Made by a program: the position numbers and the translations under genes. A stretch of 39,050 bases of DNA from an uncultured Alphaproteobacteria bacterium (lineage in GTDB: Bacteria > Pseudomonadota > Alphaproteobacteria > HIMB59 > GCA-002718135): positions 1-39,050 of the forward strand of contig CACKRO010000011.1 in NCBI GenBank assembly GCA_902602695.1, in the 5' to 3' direction. Shown in pieces: positions 17,950 to 26,607 of the stretch (positions within the stretch are counted from its first letter, which is position 1; every line of letters starts with the position of its first letter). Under the pieces are notes generated by a model. The model saw only the letters and a list, made by a program, of their open reading frames with translations. It searched no databases and was not told where the DNA came from.

Positions 17950-18651
17950 ATGACAAAATTATTTGAAGGTGATGCATACCTTAAGGAATTTAAAGCAAAA
18001 ATTATAGATATAATAAAAGAGGATAATCGTATTGAATTAGACACAACAGCATTTTATGCAAAAAGTGGAGGTCAACCTGGAGACATAGGTACAATGGAAG
18101 CTAAAGGTACTAAAATACAAGTTTTAGATACTATTAAAGAAAATAACAAAATAATAAATATTGTGGATGACCTGAAAGATCTTGAGGAGAATTGTGAAAT
18201 AATTGGAAAAATAAATTGGGATTTACGATATAAGCATATGAGAATGCATACTGCACTACACTTGTTATGTAGTATAGTCCCTTTAGGTGTAACTGGTGGT
18301 CAAATTGGTTATGAAAAAAGTCGATTAGATTTTAATGATCCAGATAAACTAATAAATAAAGAAGAATTAGAAGAAAAAATAAATTTGTTGGTTGAAGATA
18401 ATCACACCGTTACTAGTGAAGTGATTGAAAGTAATATATTGGAAGAAAAACCTGAACTCGTAAGAACTATGTCAGTAAAACCTCCTCAAGCAGATGGTAA
18501 AATAAGATTAATTAGAATTGGCGATGTCGACCTACAACCTTGTGGCGGTACACATGTGAAATCAACTAATGAGATTGGTAAAATTCAAATCGGCAAAATA
18601 GAAAACAAAGGTAAAATGAATAGAAGAGTTAATTTATTGTTAACTTCTTAA
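17950..18651 (+). CDS. AlaX-type alanyl-tRNA editing protein
   Basis: A free-standing homologue of the AlaRS editing domain that hydrolyses mischarged tRNA-Ala (Ser or Gly). The 233-residue protein has both zinc-binding elements: HTALH (H100, H104) and PCGGTH (C198, H202). Residues 1-90 form the beta-barrel (AFYAKSGGQPGDIGT, 34-48) found in AlaX-M/II proteins and in AlaRS. It stands alone on the plus strand between umuDC and the aap operon and converges on aapP with a 1-base gap. The intergenic region shared with umuD holds the LexA box, so weak SOS influence on this gene is possible. Confidence 0.92.
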   Translation: MTKLFEGDAYLKEFKAKIIDIIKEDNRIELDTTAFYAKSGGQPGDIGTMEAKGTKIQVLDTIKENNKIINIVDDLKDLEENCEIIGKINWDLRYKHMRMHTALHLLCSIVPLGVTGGQIGYEKSRLDFNDPDKLINKEELEEKINLLVEDNHTVTSEVIESNILEEKPELVRTMSVKPPQADGKIRLIRIGDVDLQPCGGTHVKSTNEIGKIQIGKIENKGKMNRRVNLLLTS

Positions 18652-18652
18652 A

Positions 18653-19396
18653 TTATTGATGAAGAATTTGACTTAAAAATAGCTTGGTTCGATCACTCTC
18701 TGGATTATTAAAAAATTTATCTGGGCTAGCTTCCTCAACAATTTTTCCTTCATCCATAAATACCATTCTATCAGCAACTGTTTTAGCAAAACCCATTTCG
18801 TGTGTAACAACAATCATAGTCATTCCCCCTTCAGCTAAATCAACCATAACATCTAAAACTTCTTTAATCATTTCAGGATCTAGAGCTGAAGTTGGCTCGT
18901 CAAAAAGCATAATGTTAGGATTCATTGCAAGAGATCTTGCAATAGCCACTCTTTGTTGCTGACCTCCAGATAGTTGACCGGGATATTTATTTGCTTGCTC
19001 TGGGATTTTAACAATCTCTAATTGCTTCATTGCGAGCTCTTCTGCTTCAGTTTTAGGCATTTTTTTTACCCAGATTGGAGCTAACGTTATATTTTCTTTT
19101 ACAGATAAATGAGGAAACAAGTTAAACTGTTGAAATACCATACCTACTTCTTTTCTAACACTGTCGATATTTTTTAAATTACCTGTAAGTTCAATTCCAT
19201 CTACGACAATTTTTCCTTCTTGATGTTCTTCTAATCGGTTAATGCATCTTATCATTGTTGATTTACCTGATCCTGAAGGACCACAGACAACTATTCTTTC
19301 TTTCTTTTTTACCTCTAAATTTACATCTTTTAGAACTTGGAAATCACCGAACCATTTATTAACATTTTGTAATGAAATTATTGAATTTTCTGACAT
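18653..19396 (-). CDS. aapP: General L-amino acid ABC transporter, ATP-binding protein
   Basis: A 247-residue ATPase of the polar amino acid uptake family. Walker [10 protein letters not shown] (39-47), Q-loop [10 protein letters not shown] (88-97), signature LSGGQQQR (142-149), Walker [14 protein letters not shown] (162-174), and switch His in [15 protein letters not shown] are all intact. It is the last gene of aapJQMP, 2 bases after aapM. It energises import of L-amino acids through AapQM. Confidence 0.96.
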   Translation of the reverse strand: MSENSIISLQNVNKWFGDFQVLKDVNLEVKKKERIVVCGPSGSGKSTMIRCINRLEEHQEGKIVVDGIELTGNLKNIDSVRKEVGMVFQQFNLFPHLSVKENITLAPIWVKKMPKTEAEELAMKQLEIVKIPEQANKYPGQLSGGQQQRVAIARSLAMNPNIMLFDEPTSALDPEMIKEVLDVMVDLAEGGMTMIVVTHEMGFAKTVADRMVFMDEGKIVEEASPDKFFNNPESDRTKLFLSQILHQ

Positions 19397-19398
19397 AA

Positions 19399-20541
19399 TT
19401 AATCTGCTCCCATATTAATACCCGTTTTTAGTTTCTTTTCCAAATACAAACTATATCTGGACATTGAAAAAGTGAAAATAAAAAAAACTAATGCAACAAA
19501 GACGTAAACTTCATTGGATAAACCCATCCAAGTAGCATCAGCTAATGCCCCTCTTCCTATTCCAAGTAAATCAAGTAAACCAATAATAATTACTAGAGTT
19601 GTGTCTTTAAACAATCCTATAGAAGTATTTACAATAGATGGTATTGAAATTCTAATAGCTTGGGGAAGTATAATTTTTCTATTCATTTGCCAGTAACTCA
19701 ATCCAACTGATTGAGCAGCTTCATATTGCCCCCTTGGAATTGCTTGTAAGCCTCCACGAATAACTTCAGCCATGTAAGCAGCCTGAAATAATGTTACAGC
19801 AACAAGCACTCTAACCAATCCATCTAAATTTAAACCTTCCGGTAAAAACAAAGGAAGCATAACCATACCAAAAAAAAGAAGTGTAATTAAAGGAACACCT
19901 CTTATAAATTCGATAAACAAAGTACAAAACATACTTATTACTGGTAACTGAGATCTTCTACCGAGTGCGAGTAAAATGCCTAATGGGAATGCTATAGCAA
20001 TGCCAAATACACCAAGGACAAGAGTTACTAATAAACCTCCCCATTTATTTGTAGGAATAACTTGAAATCCAAATCCTCCATAAAGTAATATAAATGCTAC
20101 TATTGGAAAGACGATAGTAAATTTAATTAAATGTTTTCTTCCAGGGATTTTTTCTATCAACAAAGGAAGTAGAGCAACTACAAGAAGAAAATATGTTAAG
20201 TTTACTCTCCAAACTTGTTCTGATGGATAAAATCCATACATAAATTGATAAAAACGTACAATAATAATTGCCCAACATGCCCCATGATCACCTTCAGGAT
20301 CAGCTACTCTAGAACAAAACGTTCTATCTACGATTAATTCTCCTTTATAATTTGTCCAAAAATCGGCGCTAAATACAGACCAATCTAAAAACCAAGGTAT
20401 TAATTGATATAGAAAATATATGACAAGAAGTGTAACAATTGAATTTACCCAATTTGAAAATAAATGTTGTCTGCACCAACCAAGTATACCAGTTGTTGCA
20501 ACAGGCGGTTTCCTTGATTCAAAATTTGAATTATTCTCCAT
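19399..20541 (-). CDS. aapM: General L-amino acid ABC transporter permease AapM
   Basis: A 380-residue inner-membrane permease. It has the HisM-type core with the EAA cytoplasmic loop [20 protein letters not shown] (274-293) that docks with the ATPase, and several hydrophobic helices (about 32-50, 113-130, 142-158, 166-192, 204-232, 245-265, 305-330, 348-365). The N-terminal extension before the core, with a periplasmic segment (about 55-100), is characteristic of AapM versus shorter HisM proteins. Start and aapQ stop share one base, indicating translational coupling. Confidence 0.95.
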   Translation of the reverse strand: MENNSNFESRKPPVATTGILGWCRQHLFSNWVNSIVTLLVIYFLYQLIPWFLDWSVFSADFWTNYKGELIVDRTFCSRVADPEGDHGACWAIIIVRFYQFMYGFYPSEQVWRVNLTYFLLVVALLPLLIEKIPGRKHLIKFTIVFPIVAFILLYGGFGFQVIPTNKWGGLLVTLVLGVFGIAIAFPLGILLALGRRSQLPVISMFCTLFIEFIRGVPLITLLFFGMVMLPLFLPEGLNLDGLVRVLVAVTLFQAAYMAEVIRGGLQAIPRGQYEAAQSVGLSYWQMNRKIILPQAIRISIPSIVNTSIGLFKDTTLVIIIGLLDLLGIGRGALADATWMGLSNEVYVFVALVFFIFTFSMSRYSLYLEKKLKTGINMGAD

Positions 20542-21698
20542 TATTTTTCCTTAAATTGAATACTTTTATTATAAATGTTCATAAAAAAAGAAATTGTTAA
20601 ACTTATTAGCAAATAAGTTGCCATAGTTATAGCCATACATTCAATAGCTTGACCCGTTTGGTTTAAACTAATTCCACCAAAGCCATGGACAAGATCTGCA
20701 TATCCAACAGCAATTCCTAGAGAAGAATTTTTTGTTAAATTTAGATACTGACTTGTTAAAGGCGGCACTATTACTCTTAATGCTTGAGGAATAATAATTA
20801 ATCTCATAATCCAATTTTTTTTCAATCCTAATGCTCCTGAAGCTTCTCTTTGCCCTTTGGTAACAGATAAAATTCCAGATCTTACTGTTTCAGAAATAAA
20901 AGCTGCAGTGTAAATTGATAAGGCGAGAAACATTGCTATAAATTCAGGTCTAATAACTGCGCCTCCTTTAAAATTAAAACCTTTTAAAACTGGGTATTGT
21001 AAAGTTATGGGAGATCCCATGATAAAAAATACAACAAATGGAAAAAAAACTATTATACTCAAGTTAGTTGTAAAAGTTGGAAACTGTTGACCAGTAGTAT
21101 CCTGCCTTTTCTTAGCCCATCTAGCTATAAAAAAACTTATAATAAAGGATAAGACAAGACTAAGAATAACAATGTTTGAACCATCAAGAAATATAGGTTT
21201 TGGTCCAAATAATCCTCTGTTTGAAATATAAAAAGTTTCCCAAATTTGTGGAGCTTGTTTTATTCTTGGTAATTGAATTAAAATTGCATACCATAATATA
21301 ATTTGAAGAAGCAAAGGTGTATTTCTAGTAAACTCAACATATATATAAGCAATTCTACTTAAGAGCCAATTAGAAGATAGTCTTATTATACCAACTATAA
21401 AACCTAGAATTGTTGCAGCTATACAGCCACAAAAAGAAACTAAAAGTGTATTTAAAACTCCAACAAAATAAACTTTTAAATGAGTATCTGTTGACTTAAA
21501 ATCAAGAAAGGGAGAAAAACTAATATCAAACCCAGCCGGGTTATTTAAAAAACCAAATCCAGTTGCAATATTTCTCTTTTCAAGATTGTAGGCAGTTGTA
21601 TTAATTACAAAATATAAACCTAATGCAAAAAAACCAACAACAAGAGTTTGATATAAAATACCTCTAAATTTTTGATCTTGAAATAAATTATTTTGCAT
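20541..21698 (-). CDS. aapQ: General L-amino acid ABC transporter permease AapQ
   Basis: A 385-residue permease partner of AapM. Hydrophobic segments lie at about 12-33, 77-106, 128-143, 175-193, 213-228, 250-272 and in the C-terminal 30 residues; VEFTRNTPLLLQIILWY (121-137) and the EAA-like loop REASGALGLKKNWIMRLIII (284-303) are family hallmarks. The long N-terminal half with a periplasmic insertion is typical of AapQ. Its start lies 15 bases from the intercistronic hairpin after aapJ, so expression is probably lower than that of aapJ. Confidence 0.95.
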   Translation of the reverse strand: MQNNLFQDQKFRGILYQTLVVGFFALGLYFVINTTAYNLEKRNIATGFGFLNNPAGFDISFSPFLDFKSTDTHLKVYFVGVLNTLLVSFCGCIAATILGFIVGIIRLSSNWLLSRIAYIYVEFTRNTPLLLQIILWYAILIQLPRIKQAPQIWETFYISNRGLFGPKPIFLDGSNIVILSLVLSFIISFFIARWAKKRQDTTGQQFPTFTTNLSIIVFFPFVVFFIMGSPITLQYPVLKGFNFKGGAVIRPEFIAMFLALSIYTAAFISETVRSGILSVTKGQREASGALGLKKNWIMRLIIIPQALRVIVPPLTSQYLNLTKNSSLGIAVGYADLVHGFGGISLNQTGQAIECMAITMATYLLISLTISFFMNIYNKSIQFKEK

Positions 21699-21705
21699 TT
21701 CTACT

Positions 21706-21736
21706 AAAAAAAATTGGGGGGATTCTCATCCCCCCA
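21706..21736 (-). terminator. Hairpin with T-tract between aapJ and aapQ (leaky terminator or RNA processing site)
   Basis: A 9-bp perfect stem, TGGGGGGAT (21715-21723) with ATCCCCCCA (21728-21736), has a 4-base loop. On the minus strand it is followed at once by T-rich sequence including 8 Ts (complement of 21706-21713). It lies 27 bases after the aapJ stop and just before aapQ. Such an element typically lets the binding protein be made in excess of the membrane components. Confidence 0.85.
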
Positions 21737-21763
21737 TTTATTATATTAAAAACTAATTAGTTT

Positions 21764-22768
21764 CTATCTAAATGGTGGAGCGTATAAAATACCTCCGTCA
21801 GTCCATAATGCGTTTAGATTTCTTCCAATTCCAAGAGGTGTATCAGGTCCGATATTTCTATCAAAAGACTCTGAATAGTTACCAACTTGTTTAATGATAT
21901 TATAAGCAAAATCATTACTTAATTCTAACATTTCACCATAACCACCTTCAACACCAAGAAGTCTTAAAACTTCAGGTATGTTGGAACCTTTGCTATCATC
22001 TACGTTTGAAGAAGATACTCCAAGTTCCTCGGCAATAATCATAGTATTAAGAGACCATCTCACAACGTCACCCCATTGGTGATCACCGTGTCTTACAAGT
22101 GGTCCAAGAGGTTCTTTTGAAATGATATTTGGTAGAACAACCCATTTATCTGGATCATCAGCTTGTGCTCTTGTAGCAGAAAGACCTGATGCATCAGTAG
22201 TGTATACATCACATCTACCTGCAAATAAGTTTTCTCTTGCTTCATCATTTGTTTCAATTGGAAGTGCTTCATAACCAATACCATTAGCTCTGAAGAAATC
22301 TGCTAAGTTTAACTCAGTAGTTGTTCCTGTTTGAATACAAACTGTAGCACCATCAAGACCAGTTGCATCATCAACACCTAAAGCAGATGGAATCATGAAA
22401 CCTTGTCCGTCATAGTAGTTTACACCAACAAACTCAAAACCAAGATTAACATCACGACTTAAAGTCCAAGTAGTATTTCTTGCAAGCATATCAATTTCAC
22501 CAGACGCTAAAGTCGGGAAACGTGATTTACCAGTTGTAGTTGTAAATTCAACCTTGCTTGAGTCTCCAAAAATTGCTGCTGCAACTGCACGACATACGTC
22601 TACGTCAAAACCAGCCCAGTTTCCAGCATCATCAGGTGCTGCGAAACCAATAAGACCAGTGGTTACACCACATTTTAGAAAACCTCTATTTTTTACATCA
22701 TCTAAAGTTCCGGCATTTGCTGAAAATGCAAAAGCTAAAACTGCGAAAATAGATAGTAGTTTTTTCAT
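21764..22768 (-). CDS. aapJ: General L-amino acid ABC transporter, periplasmic binding protein
   Basis: A 334-residue solute-binding protein of family 3. The signal peptide is clear (1-19, ending SANA before G20). The mature start GTLDDVKNRGFLKCGVTTGL, then GFDVDVCRAVAAAIFGD, EIDMLARNTTWTLSRD and the PLGPLVRHGDHQWGDVVRW segment match AapJ/BztA proteins. It captures polar and other L-amino acids in the periplasm and delivers them to AapQM. A good ribosome-binding site GGAG (complement of 22777-22780) lies 8 bases before the ATG. First gene of the operon; its codons are richer in G and C than those of its neighbours, consistent with high expression. Confidence 0.96.
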   Translation of the reverse strand: MKKLLSIFAVLAFAFSANAGTLDDVKNRGFLKCGVTTGLIGFAAPDDAGNWAGFDVDVCRAVAAAIFGDSSKVEFTTTTGKSRFPTLASGEIDMLARNTTWTLSRDVNLGFEFVGVNYYDGQGFMIPSALGVDDATGLDGATVCIQTGTTTELNLADFFRANGIGYEALPIETNDEARENLFAGRCDVYTTDASGLSATRAQADDPDKWVVLPNIISKEPLGPLVRHGDHQWGDVVRWSLNTMIIAEELGVSSSNVDDSKGSNIPEVLRLLGVEGGYGEMLELSNDFAYNIIKQVGNYSESFDRNIGPDTPLGIGRNLNALWTDGGILYAPPFR

Positions 22769-22781
22769 ATTATTTTCTCCG

Positions 22782-22799
22782 TTTAAATAATTATTTAAA
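22782..22799. repeat. 18-bp perfect palindrome in the aapJ leader
   Basis: TTTAAATAATTATTTAAA is its own reverse complement and lies 1 base upstream of the aapJ ribosome-binding site (CTCC plus G, 22777-22781) on the minus strand. It could fold next to the ribosome-binding site or bind a dimeric regulator. In AT-rich DNA such palindromes can also arise by chance. Confidence 0.4.
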
Positions 22800-22815
22800 T
22801 ATCTTTTTTCAAAGA

Positions 22816-22878
22816 TTACTTTCCTATACCAAATTTATAAGCTAATCCAAATGATACATTTTGTATTTTAATATTTTT
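22816..22878 (-). pseudogene. Possible 20-codon relic of an outer-membrane beta-barrel gene
   Basis: Within the 156-base gap between aapJ and metC, the minus strand encodes KNIKIQNVSFGLAYKFGIGK followed by a stop, preceded in frame by a stop at 22879-22881. The alternating SFGLAYKF pattern resembles the last beta-strand of outer-membrane proteins, although such proteins normally end in F. There is no start codon or ribosome-binding site. The match is short and could be chance; the rest of the gap holds only the palindrome and promoter-like AT-rich sequence. Confidence 0.2.
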
Positions 22879-22924
22879 CTACAATTAGTGTTTAAATATT
22901 AACAATATACTAGATATTGATATA

Positions 22925-24085
22925 ATGAAAATTAAAACAAGACTTACTAAGATAGGAAGAAATCCATTAAAACAAAAGGGTTTTATCAATCCAGGCACAT
23001 ACAAAGGATCAACTATGATCTTTAATAGTTATCGGGATTATTTAAATGATATTAAAAATGCAGATGATAGAAGAACATTTTATGGAATTAATCAAAATCC
23101 TTTTCACAAACAATTAGAGGATAGTATCTCAGAATTATATCACTGTAATGATACTGTCTTGTCTCCTTCCGGACTTGCTTCAATAATAATTCCTTTTCTT
23201 ACTATATTAAAATCTGGAGATGAAGTTTTAATTAATGATAGTGTCTACAGCCCTACAAGAACTTTTTGCGAAAATATTCTCAAACAATACAACGTAAAAA
23301 TAAAATATTTTCATCCAATAAATAAAATTAATAATTTTGAAAAATTAATAAATAAAAAAACTAAACTTATTTATTTAGAATCACCTGGAACTGCAACATT
23401 TGATATAATTGATATACCTTTCATAACAAAAATTGCTAAAAAAAATAATATACCAACTGTAATGGATAATACATGGGCATCACCATTATTTTGTAATCCA
23501 ATTAAACTGGGAATAGATATTATAATTGATGCTGGGACTAAGTATATAAATGGGCACTCGGATGTATTAATCGGGTTTGTTTCATCAAATAAAAAATATG
23601 CTAGAAAAATTAGAACTGCTGCAAAAACTCTAGGGATATGTCCTGGATCAGATGAAGTTTATTTAGCAATTAGAGGATTGCCAACACTTAACATTAGAAT
23701 GAGAGAAATTGAAAAAAATGCTTTGTTAATGGCAAAATATTTATTACAACATGATCTTGTATCTGATGTTTTTCACCCAGCATTACCGCATACAAAAAAT
23801 CATAAAATATGGAAAAGAGATTTCTCTGGTAGTACGGGTTTATTTTCATTTATGCTAAAAAAGAAATATTCAAATATACAAATTGAAAAATTTTTTAATA
23901 AACTAAAAATTTTTAAATTAGGATACAGTTGGGGTGGTTTTGATAGTCTTATTACCTTTCCCCCATTAGATAAGAGAGAGTTTAAAAATAAAAATACTGG
24001 AACTTTGATAAGATTATATTGTGGATTGGAAGATATTGATGATCAAATAAAAGATATAAAAAGTGCATTAAAAATTTTTAATTAA
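22925..24085 (+). CDS. metC: Cystathionine beta-lyase-like PLP enzyme (Cys/Met metabolism family)
   Basis: A 386-residue enzyme of fold-type I PLP transsulfuration proteins. The Schiff-base lysine is K206 in DAGTKYINGHSDV; DNTWASP (181-187) binds the cofactor, and FYGINQNPFHKQLE (52-65) and SPSGLASI (80-87) complete the active site. The KY-x-NGHSD form around the lysine favours cystathionine beta-lyase (MetC) over gamma-synthase or O-acetylhomoserine sulfhydrylase. It would release homocysteine, pyruvate and ammonia from cystathionine, or act as a cysteine desulfhydrase. The next gene, a TauE/SafE exporter, begins directly after its stop codon, a hint that sulfur products are exported. Confidence 0.85.
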   Translation: MKIKTRLTKIGRNPLKQKGFINPGTYKGSTMIFNSYRDYLNDIKNADDRRTFYGINQNPFHKQLEDSISELYHCNDTVLSPSGLASIIIPFLTILKSGDEVLINDSVYSPTRTFCENILKQYNVKIKYFHPINKINNFEKLINKKTKLIYLESPGTATFDIIDIPFITKIAKKNNIPTVMDNTWASPLFCNPIKLGIDIIIDAGTKYINGHSDVLIGFVSSNKKYARKIRTAAKTLGICPGSDEVYLAIRGLPTLNIRMREIEKNALLMAKYLLQHDLVSDVFHPALPHTKNHKIWKRDFSGSTGLFSFMLKKKYSNIQIEKFFNKLKIFKLGYSWGGFDSLITFPPLDKREFKNKNTGTLIRLYCGLEDIDDQIKDIKSALKIFN

Positions 24086-24820
24086 ATGGACTTATATTTT
24101 TTTATTTTTGCATCGTTGGGGGTTTTTGTATTTGGTTTATCTAAAGGTGGTGTGCCTGGACCAATAGCAATGTTAGCTGTTCCTGTTATGTCATTTGCGA
24201 TGAGCCCTTTACAAGCTGCTGGTATTTTGTTGCCACTATTAATTATAATGGATTTTTCAGCAATCTACTTGTATTGGAAAAAGTGGATTAATAGTATTTT
24301 AAAAATTATAATCCCAGCATCTATAATTGGTATTTTATTTGGAACTCTAACTTTTGAATTTACGAATGAAGATCAAATAAGAATAATGGTTGGCTTTATA
24401 TCAATTATTTTTGTTTTAGTTTCATTTATTCAGAAAAATAATTATTTGCTTAAACCAACAAAAGTTAAAGGTTACTTTTGGTCATCTGTAGCTGGATATA
24501 CAAGTTTTTTAATTCATGCAGGTAATCCGCCTATTAACTTTTATATGCTTCCTCTAAAGTTAGATAAAATTTCATTTATTGGAACAATGACATTGGCATT
24601 TATGGTTATAAATCTTGTCAAATTAATTCCTTATTATTACGTTGGATTATTAGCGCCTTCAAATCTTATGATTTCTCTCTATTTACTACCTCTAGCTTTT
24701 ATTAGTGTTTTAATTGGGTACTTTGTACAAAAAAGAATTCCAGAAAAATTATTTTTTAATATTGTCTATGTTTTGCTTTTTTTAAGTGGATGTAAATTAA
24801 TTTACGACGGAATAATTTAA
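24086..24820 (+). CDS. TauE/SafE (TSUP) family membrane permease
   Basis: A 244-residue protein made of hydrophobic helices (about 3-22, 27-50, 68-86, 95-112, 128-142, 161-182, 190-212, 222-242). The first helix FASLGVFVFGLSKGGVPGP (from residue 8) is the TSUP signature, repeated weakly in the second half (SSVAGYTSFLIHAGNPPINFYML). TSUP proteins move sulfite, sulfoacetate, sulfonates or other organic anions. Zero spacing from the metC-like gene suggests joint transcription and a sulfur-related substrate, which is an inference. Confidence 0.85.
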   Translation: MDLYFFIFASLGVFVFGLSKGGVPGPIAMLAVPVMSFAMSPLQAAGILLPLLIIMDFSAIYLYWKKWINSILKIIIPASIIGILFGTLTFEFTNEDQIRIMVGFISIIFVLVSFIQKNNYLLKPTKVKGYFWSSVAGYTSFLIHAGNPPINFYMLPLKLDKISFIGTMTLAFMVINLVKLIPYYYVGLLAPSNLMISLYLLPLAFISVLIGYFVQKRIPEKLFFNIVYVLLFLSGCKLIYDGII

Positions 24821-24833
24821 ATTATATAGATAA

Positions 24834-25250
24834 CTAAATTTTTGTTTTATAATCTGCTCTTTTAGTTTTTCTAAGCCCAAAGGGTCCAGGAATAAATAAT
24901 GTCATAGTATTTGTATTTGGTTTTAAATCAACTCTATGTAAATGATCTGCTGACCTAAAACCAATGTAGCCTGGCGACCTCCAAAATTTACCTTTATTAG
25001 TTGTTTCCCAATAACCCCCTTTTAAGATAATTGTTATATAAGGACAAACATGATTATGAACTCCTTCACCATGATCATCATCTAGCATTTTATGGATTAA
25101 AATATTAAAGGGAAACCATTTGGGCCTTTTTCTAAACAACAAATAATATCTTTCCATCCATGGTTTAGCCTTATGAAATTCTGGATGCGAAGGACCTCTG
25201 TCTAATACAATTTTTTTTCTTCCTAATTTTTCAAGTATTTTTAAGATCAT
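24834..25250 (-). CDS. Cupin-like protein of unknown function
   Basis: A 138-residue basic protein with a cupin-type metal-site pattern: H65-x-H67 in EGVHNHVCPYITIILKGGYWE (from residue 62), E82, and H103/H105 in SADHLHRVDL, followed by a strand ending TLFIPGPFG. I know no function for this family. It is the last gene of the GFA-iolC-iolB-aldolase-nucleosidase operon and overlaps the nucleosidase stop by 4 bases, so it is translationally coupled. It could be a small isomerase or dioxygenase acting on a product of the pathway; that is speculative. Confidence 0.65.
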   Translation of the reverse strand: MILKILEKLGRKKIVLDRGPSHPEFHKAKPWMERYYLLFRKRPKWFPFNILIHKMLDDDHGEGVHNHVCPYITIILKGGYWETTNKGKFWRSPGYIGFRSADHLHRVDLKPNTNTMTLFIPGPFGLRKTKRADYKTKI

Positions 25251-25777
25251 ATTTTTAATTGAGGATATATCTCAGAAAATAACTTAGCCCCTTTTGAACA
25301 ATTATCAATCCAATCATTATTTGAATTTTCATTTGCATAATCAGAAATATATTTAAAACATCTAAATTTAATCTTGTGTAATTTGCATACTTTGGCAAAA
25401 GAGTAAGCTTCCATATCTACAATATCACAATCTATTTCTACAGATGATTGAACGAAACTATCTCCTGATGCACATATATAACCCTCATTAGAATATGTAA
25501 TTTTTGATATTGGATCAAAAGGAGTTTCACCTAATTTAAAATCCATAAGACCTCTTGCATCCATATCTCTTTGAACAAACTTAGTGCATTCCACTAATCC
25601 TGATAAGTTTTGCTTTGTTGATCCAGCTGTTCCATAATTAATTATTTCATTAGGTTGAAATTTTAAAATTAATTCCATAATTTTGATTGTAGCATTTATC
25701 TTTCCCACACCTGAATAGTGAAAATCTCTAAGATTTGGAGTTTCTTCTTTAAGTGCTGCAATAAAAATTTGTCCCAT
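25247..25777 (-). CDS. Short MTA/SAH nucleosidase-like protein (PNP/UDP phosphorylase family)
   Basis: At 176 residues it is shorter than the ~230-residue MTAN enzymes but keeps their key parts: E11/E12 in AALKEETPNL, SGVGKINAT (22-30), NYGTAGS (47-53), the ribose-binding VDMEAYSFAKVC (120-131, E123), and the catalytic D146 in YISDYAN. MTAN enzymes cleave 5'-methylthioadenosine, S-adenosylhomocysteine and 5'-deoxyadenosine to adenine and the ribose derivative. The gene shares one base with the aldolase stop and overlaps the cupin gene, so it belongs to the deoxysugar operon. Exact substrate unknown. Confidence 0.75.
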   Translation of the reverse strand: MGQIFIAALKEETPNLRDFHYSGVGKINATIKIMELILKFQPNEIINYGTAGSTKQNLSGLVECTKFVQRDMDARGLMDFKLGETPFDPISKITYSNEGYICASGDSFVQSSVEIDCDIVDMEAYSFAKVCKLHKIKFRCFKYISDYANENSNNDWIDNCSKGAKLFSEIYPQLKI

Positions 25778-26607
25778 TATTTTGGACCAATTTGTTTTAT
25801 AATTTTTTTTGTAATTTTTGTTAAATCTTTAATAGTAGGTTTTAGTAATTGCAATCTATCATATGTTTTAGGATTTTTTTTGAGATTTTTTCTCAAAGCT
25901 TCTCCAAAAGTCATTCTAATTTCGGTACCAATATTTAGTTTTGCTACTTTTGTTTTTCTTGCTAGTTTTTTTCTTTGTTCTACAGGAATTCCACTACTAC
26001 CATGGAGAACTAAAGGGATTTTTATTTTTGCTTCAATTAAATTAATTTTATTGAAATCAATACTTGCTTTTTTTGAAGTTTGTAAATGCGTATTACCAAC
26101 TGAAATTGCCATTGCATCAATATTACTTTTGTTTGCAAAAATTACTGCATCTTCAATATTAGTTCCTTCTGAAATTTTGCCATTATCATAACCTACAAAA
26201 CCTATTTCACCCTCAACAGAAATATTATGTTTGTGAGCTCTTAAAGCAATTTTTTTACTAATATTTATATTTTCTTTTAAATTCAATTTAGAACCATCAA
26301 ACATTACAGATGTAAAACCACTATCAATCCCTTCATAACATTCATCTAAAGTATATCCATGATCAACATGACAACAAATGTTCGTTTTTGTTTGACCAGC
26401 TAAGTATCTAAACATTTTTCCTAATATAGGAATTGGTGTATGCGCTCTACATGAAGGACCAGCTTGTAATATAATCGGAATTCCAGTTTCATCAGCGGCT
26501 TGTGTAAAAGCTAGAGCATCATCCCAGCCTAGTACAACTAAACCTGCTACTGCATAATTATCTTTATTTGCATCATTTAAAATTTTTTTTAAATTTACAG
26601 CTGTCAT
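25777..26607 (-). CDS. iolJ: Class II fructose-bisphosphate aldolase family protein (probable IolJ-type)
   Basis: A 276-residue zinc-dependent aldolase. Zinc ligands and catalytic residues are visible: H80, D82 and H83 in CHVDHGYTLDEC, E134 in VEGEIG, H174 in SVGNTHL, and H202 in LHGSSGIP. Next to iolB and the iolC-like kinase the best match is 6-phospho-5-dehydro-2-deoxygluconate aldolase, giving dihydroxyacetone phosphate and malonate semialdehyde. KbaY/GatY tagatose-bisphosphate or deoxyribose-phosphate activity are alternatives because the family shares these residues. It starts 1 base after the iolB stop. Confidence 0.8.
   Translation of the reverse strand: MTAVNLKKILNDANKDNYAVAGLVVLGWDDALAFTQAADETGIPIILQAGPSCRAHTPIPILGKMFRYLAGQTKTNICCHVDHGYTLDECYEGIDSGFTSVMFDGSKLNLKENINISKKIALRAHKHNISVEGEIGFVGYDNGKISEGTNIEDAVIFANKSNIDAMAISVGNTHLQTSKKASIDFNKINLIEAKIKIPLVLHGSSGIPVEQRKKLARKTKVAKLNIGTEIRMTFGEALRKNLKKNPKTYDRLQLLKPTIKDLTKITKKIIKQIGPK

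Noticed and set aside
22769..22924. SAM riboswitch in front of the metC-like gene
   Set aside because: I looked for the SAM-II/SAM-V type pseudoknot pattern. A GCTAA occurs at 22841-22845 but no matching stems are visible.
24834..25777. Nucleosidase plus cupin as a defence pair
   Set aside because: They are tightly coupled to sugar-metabolism genes and carry no effector or sensor domains; a metabolic role is simpler.
25718..26191. 157-codon plus-strand frame with hydrophobic stretches opposite the aldolase
   Set aside because: Hydrophobicity comes from reading lysine/isoleucine-rich antisense codons; the aldolase on the other strand has all catalytic residues.
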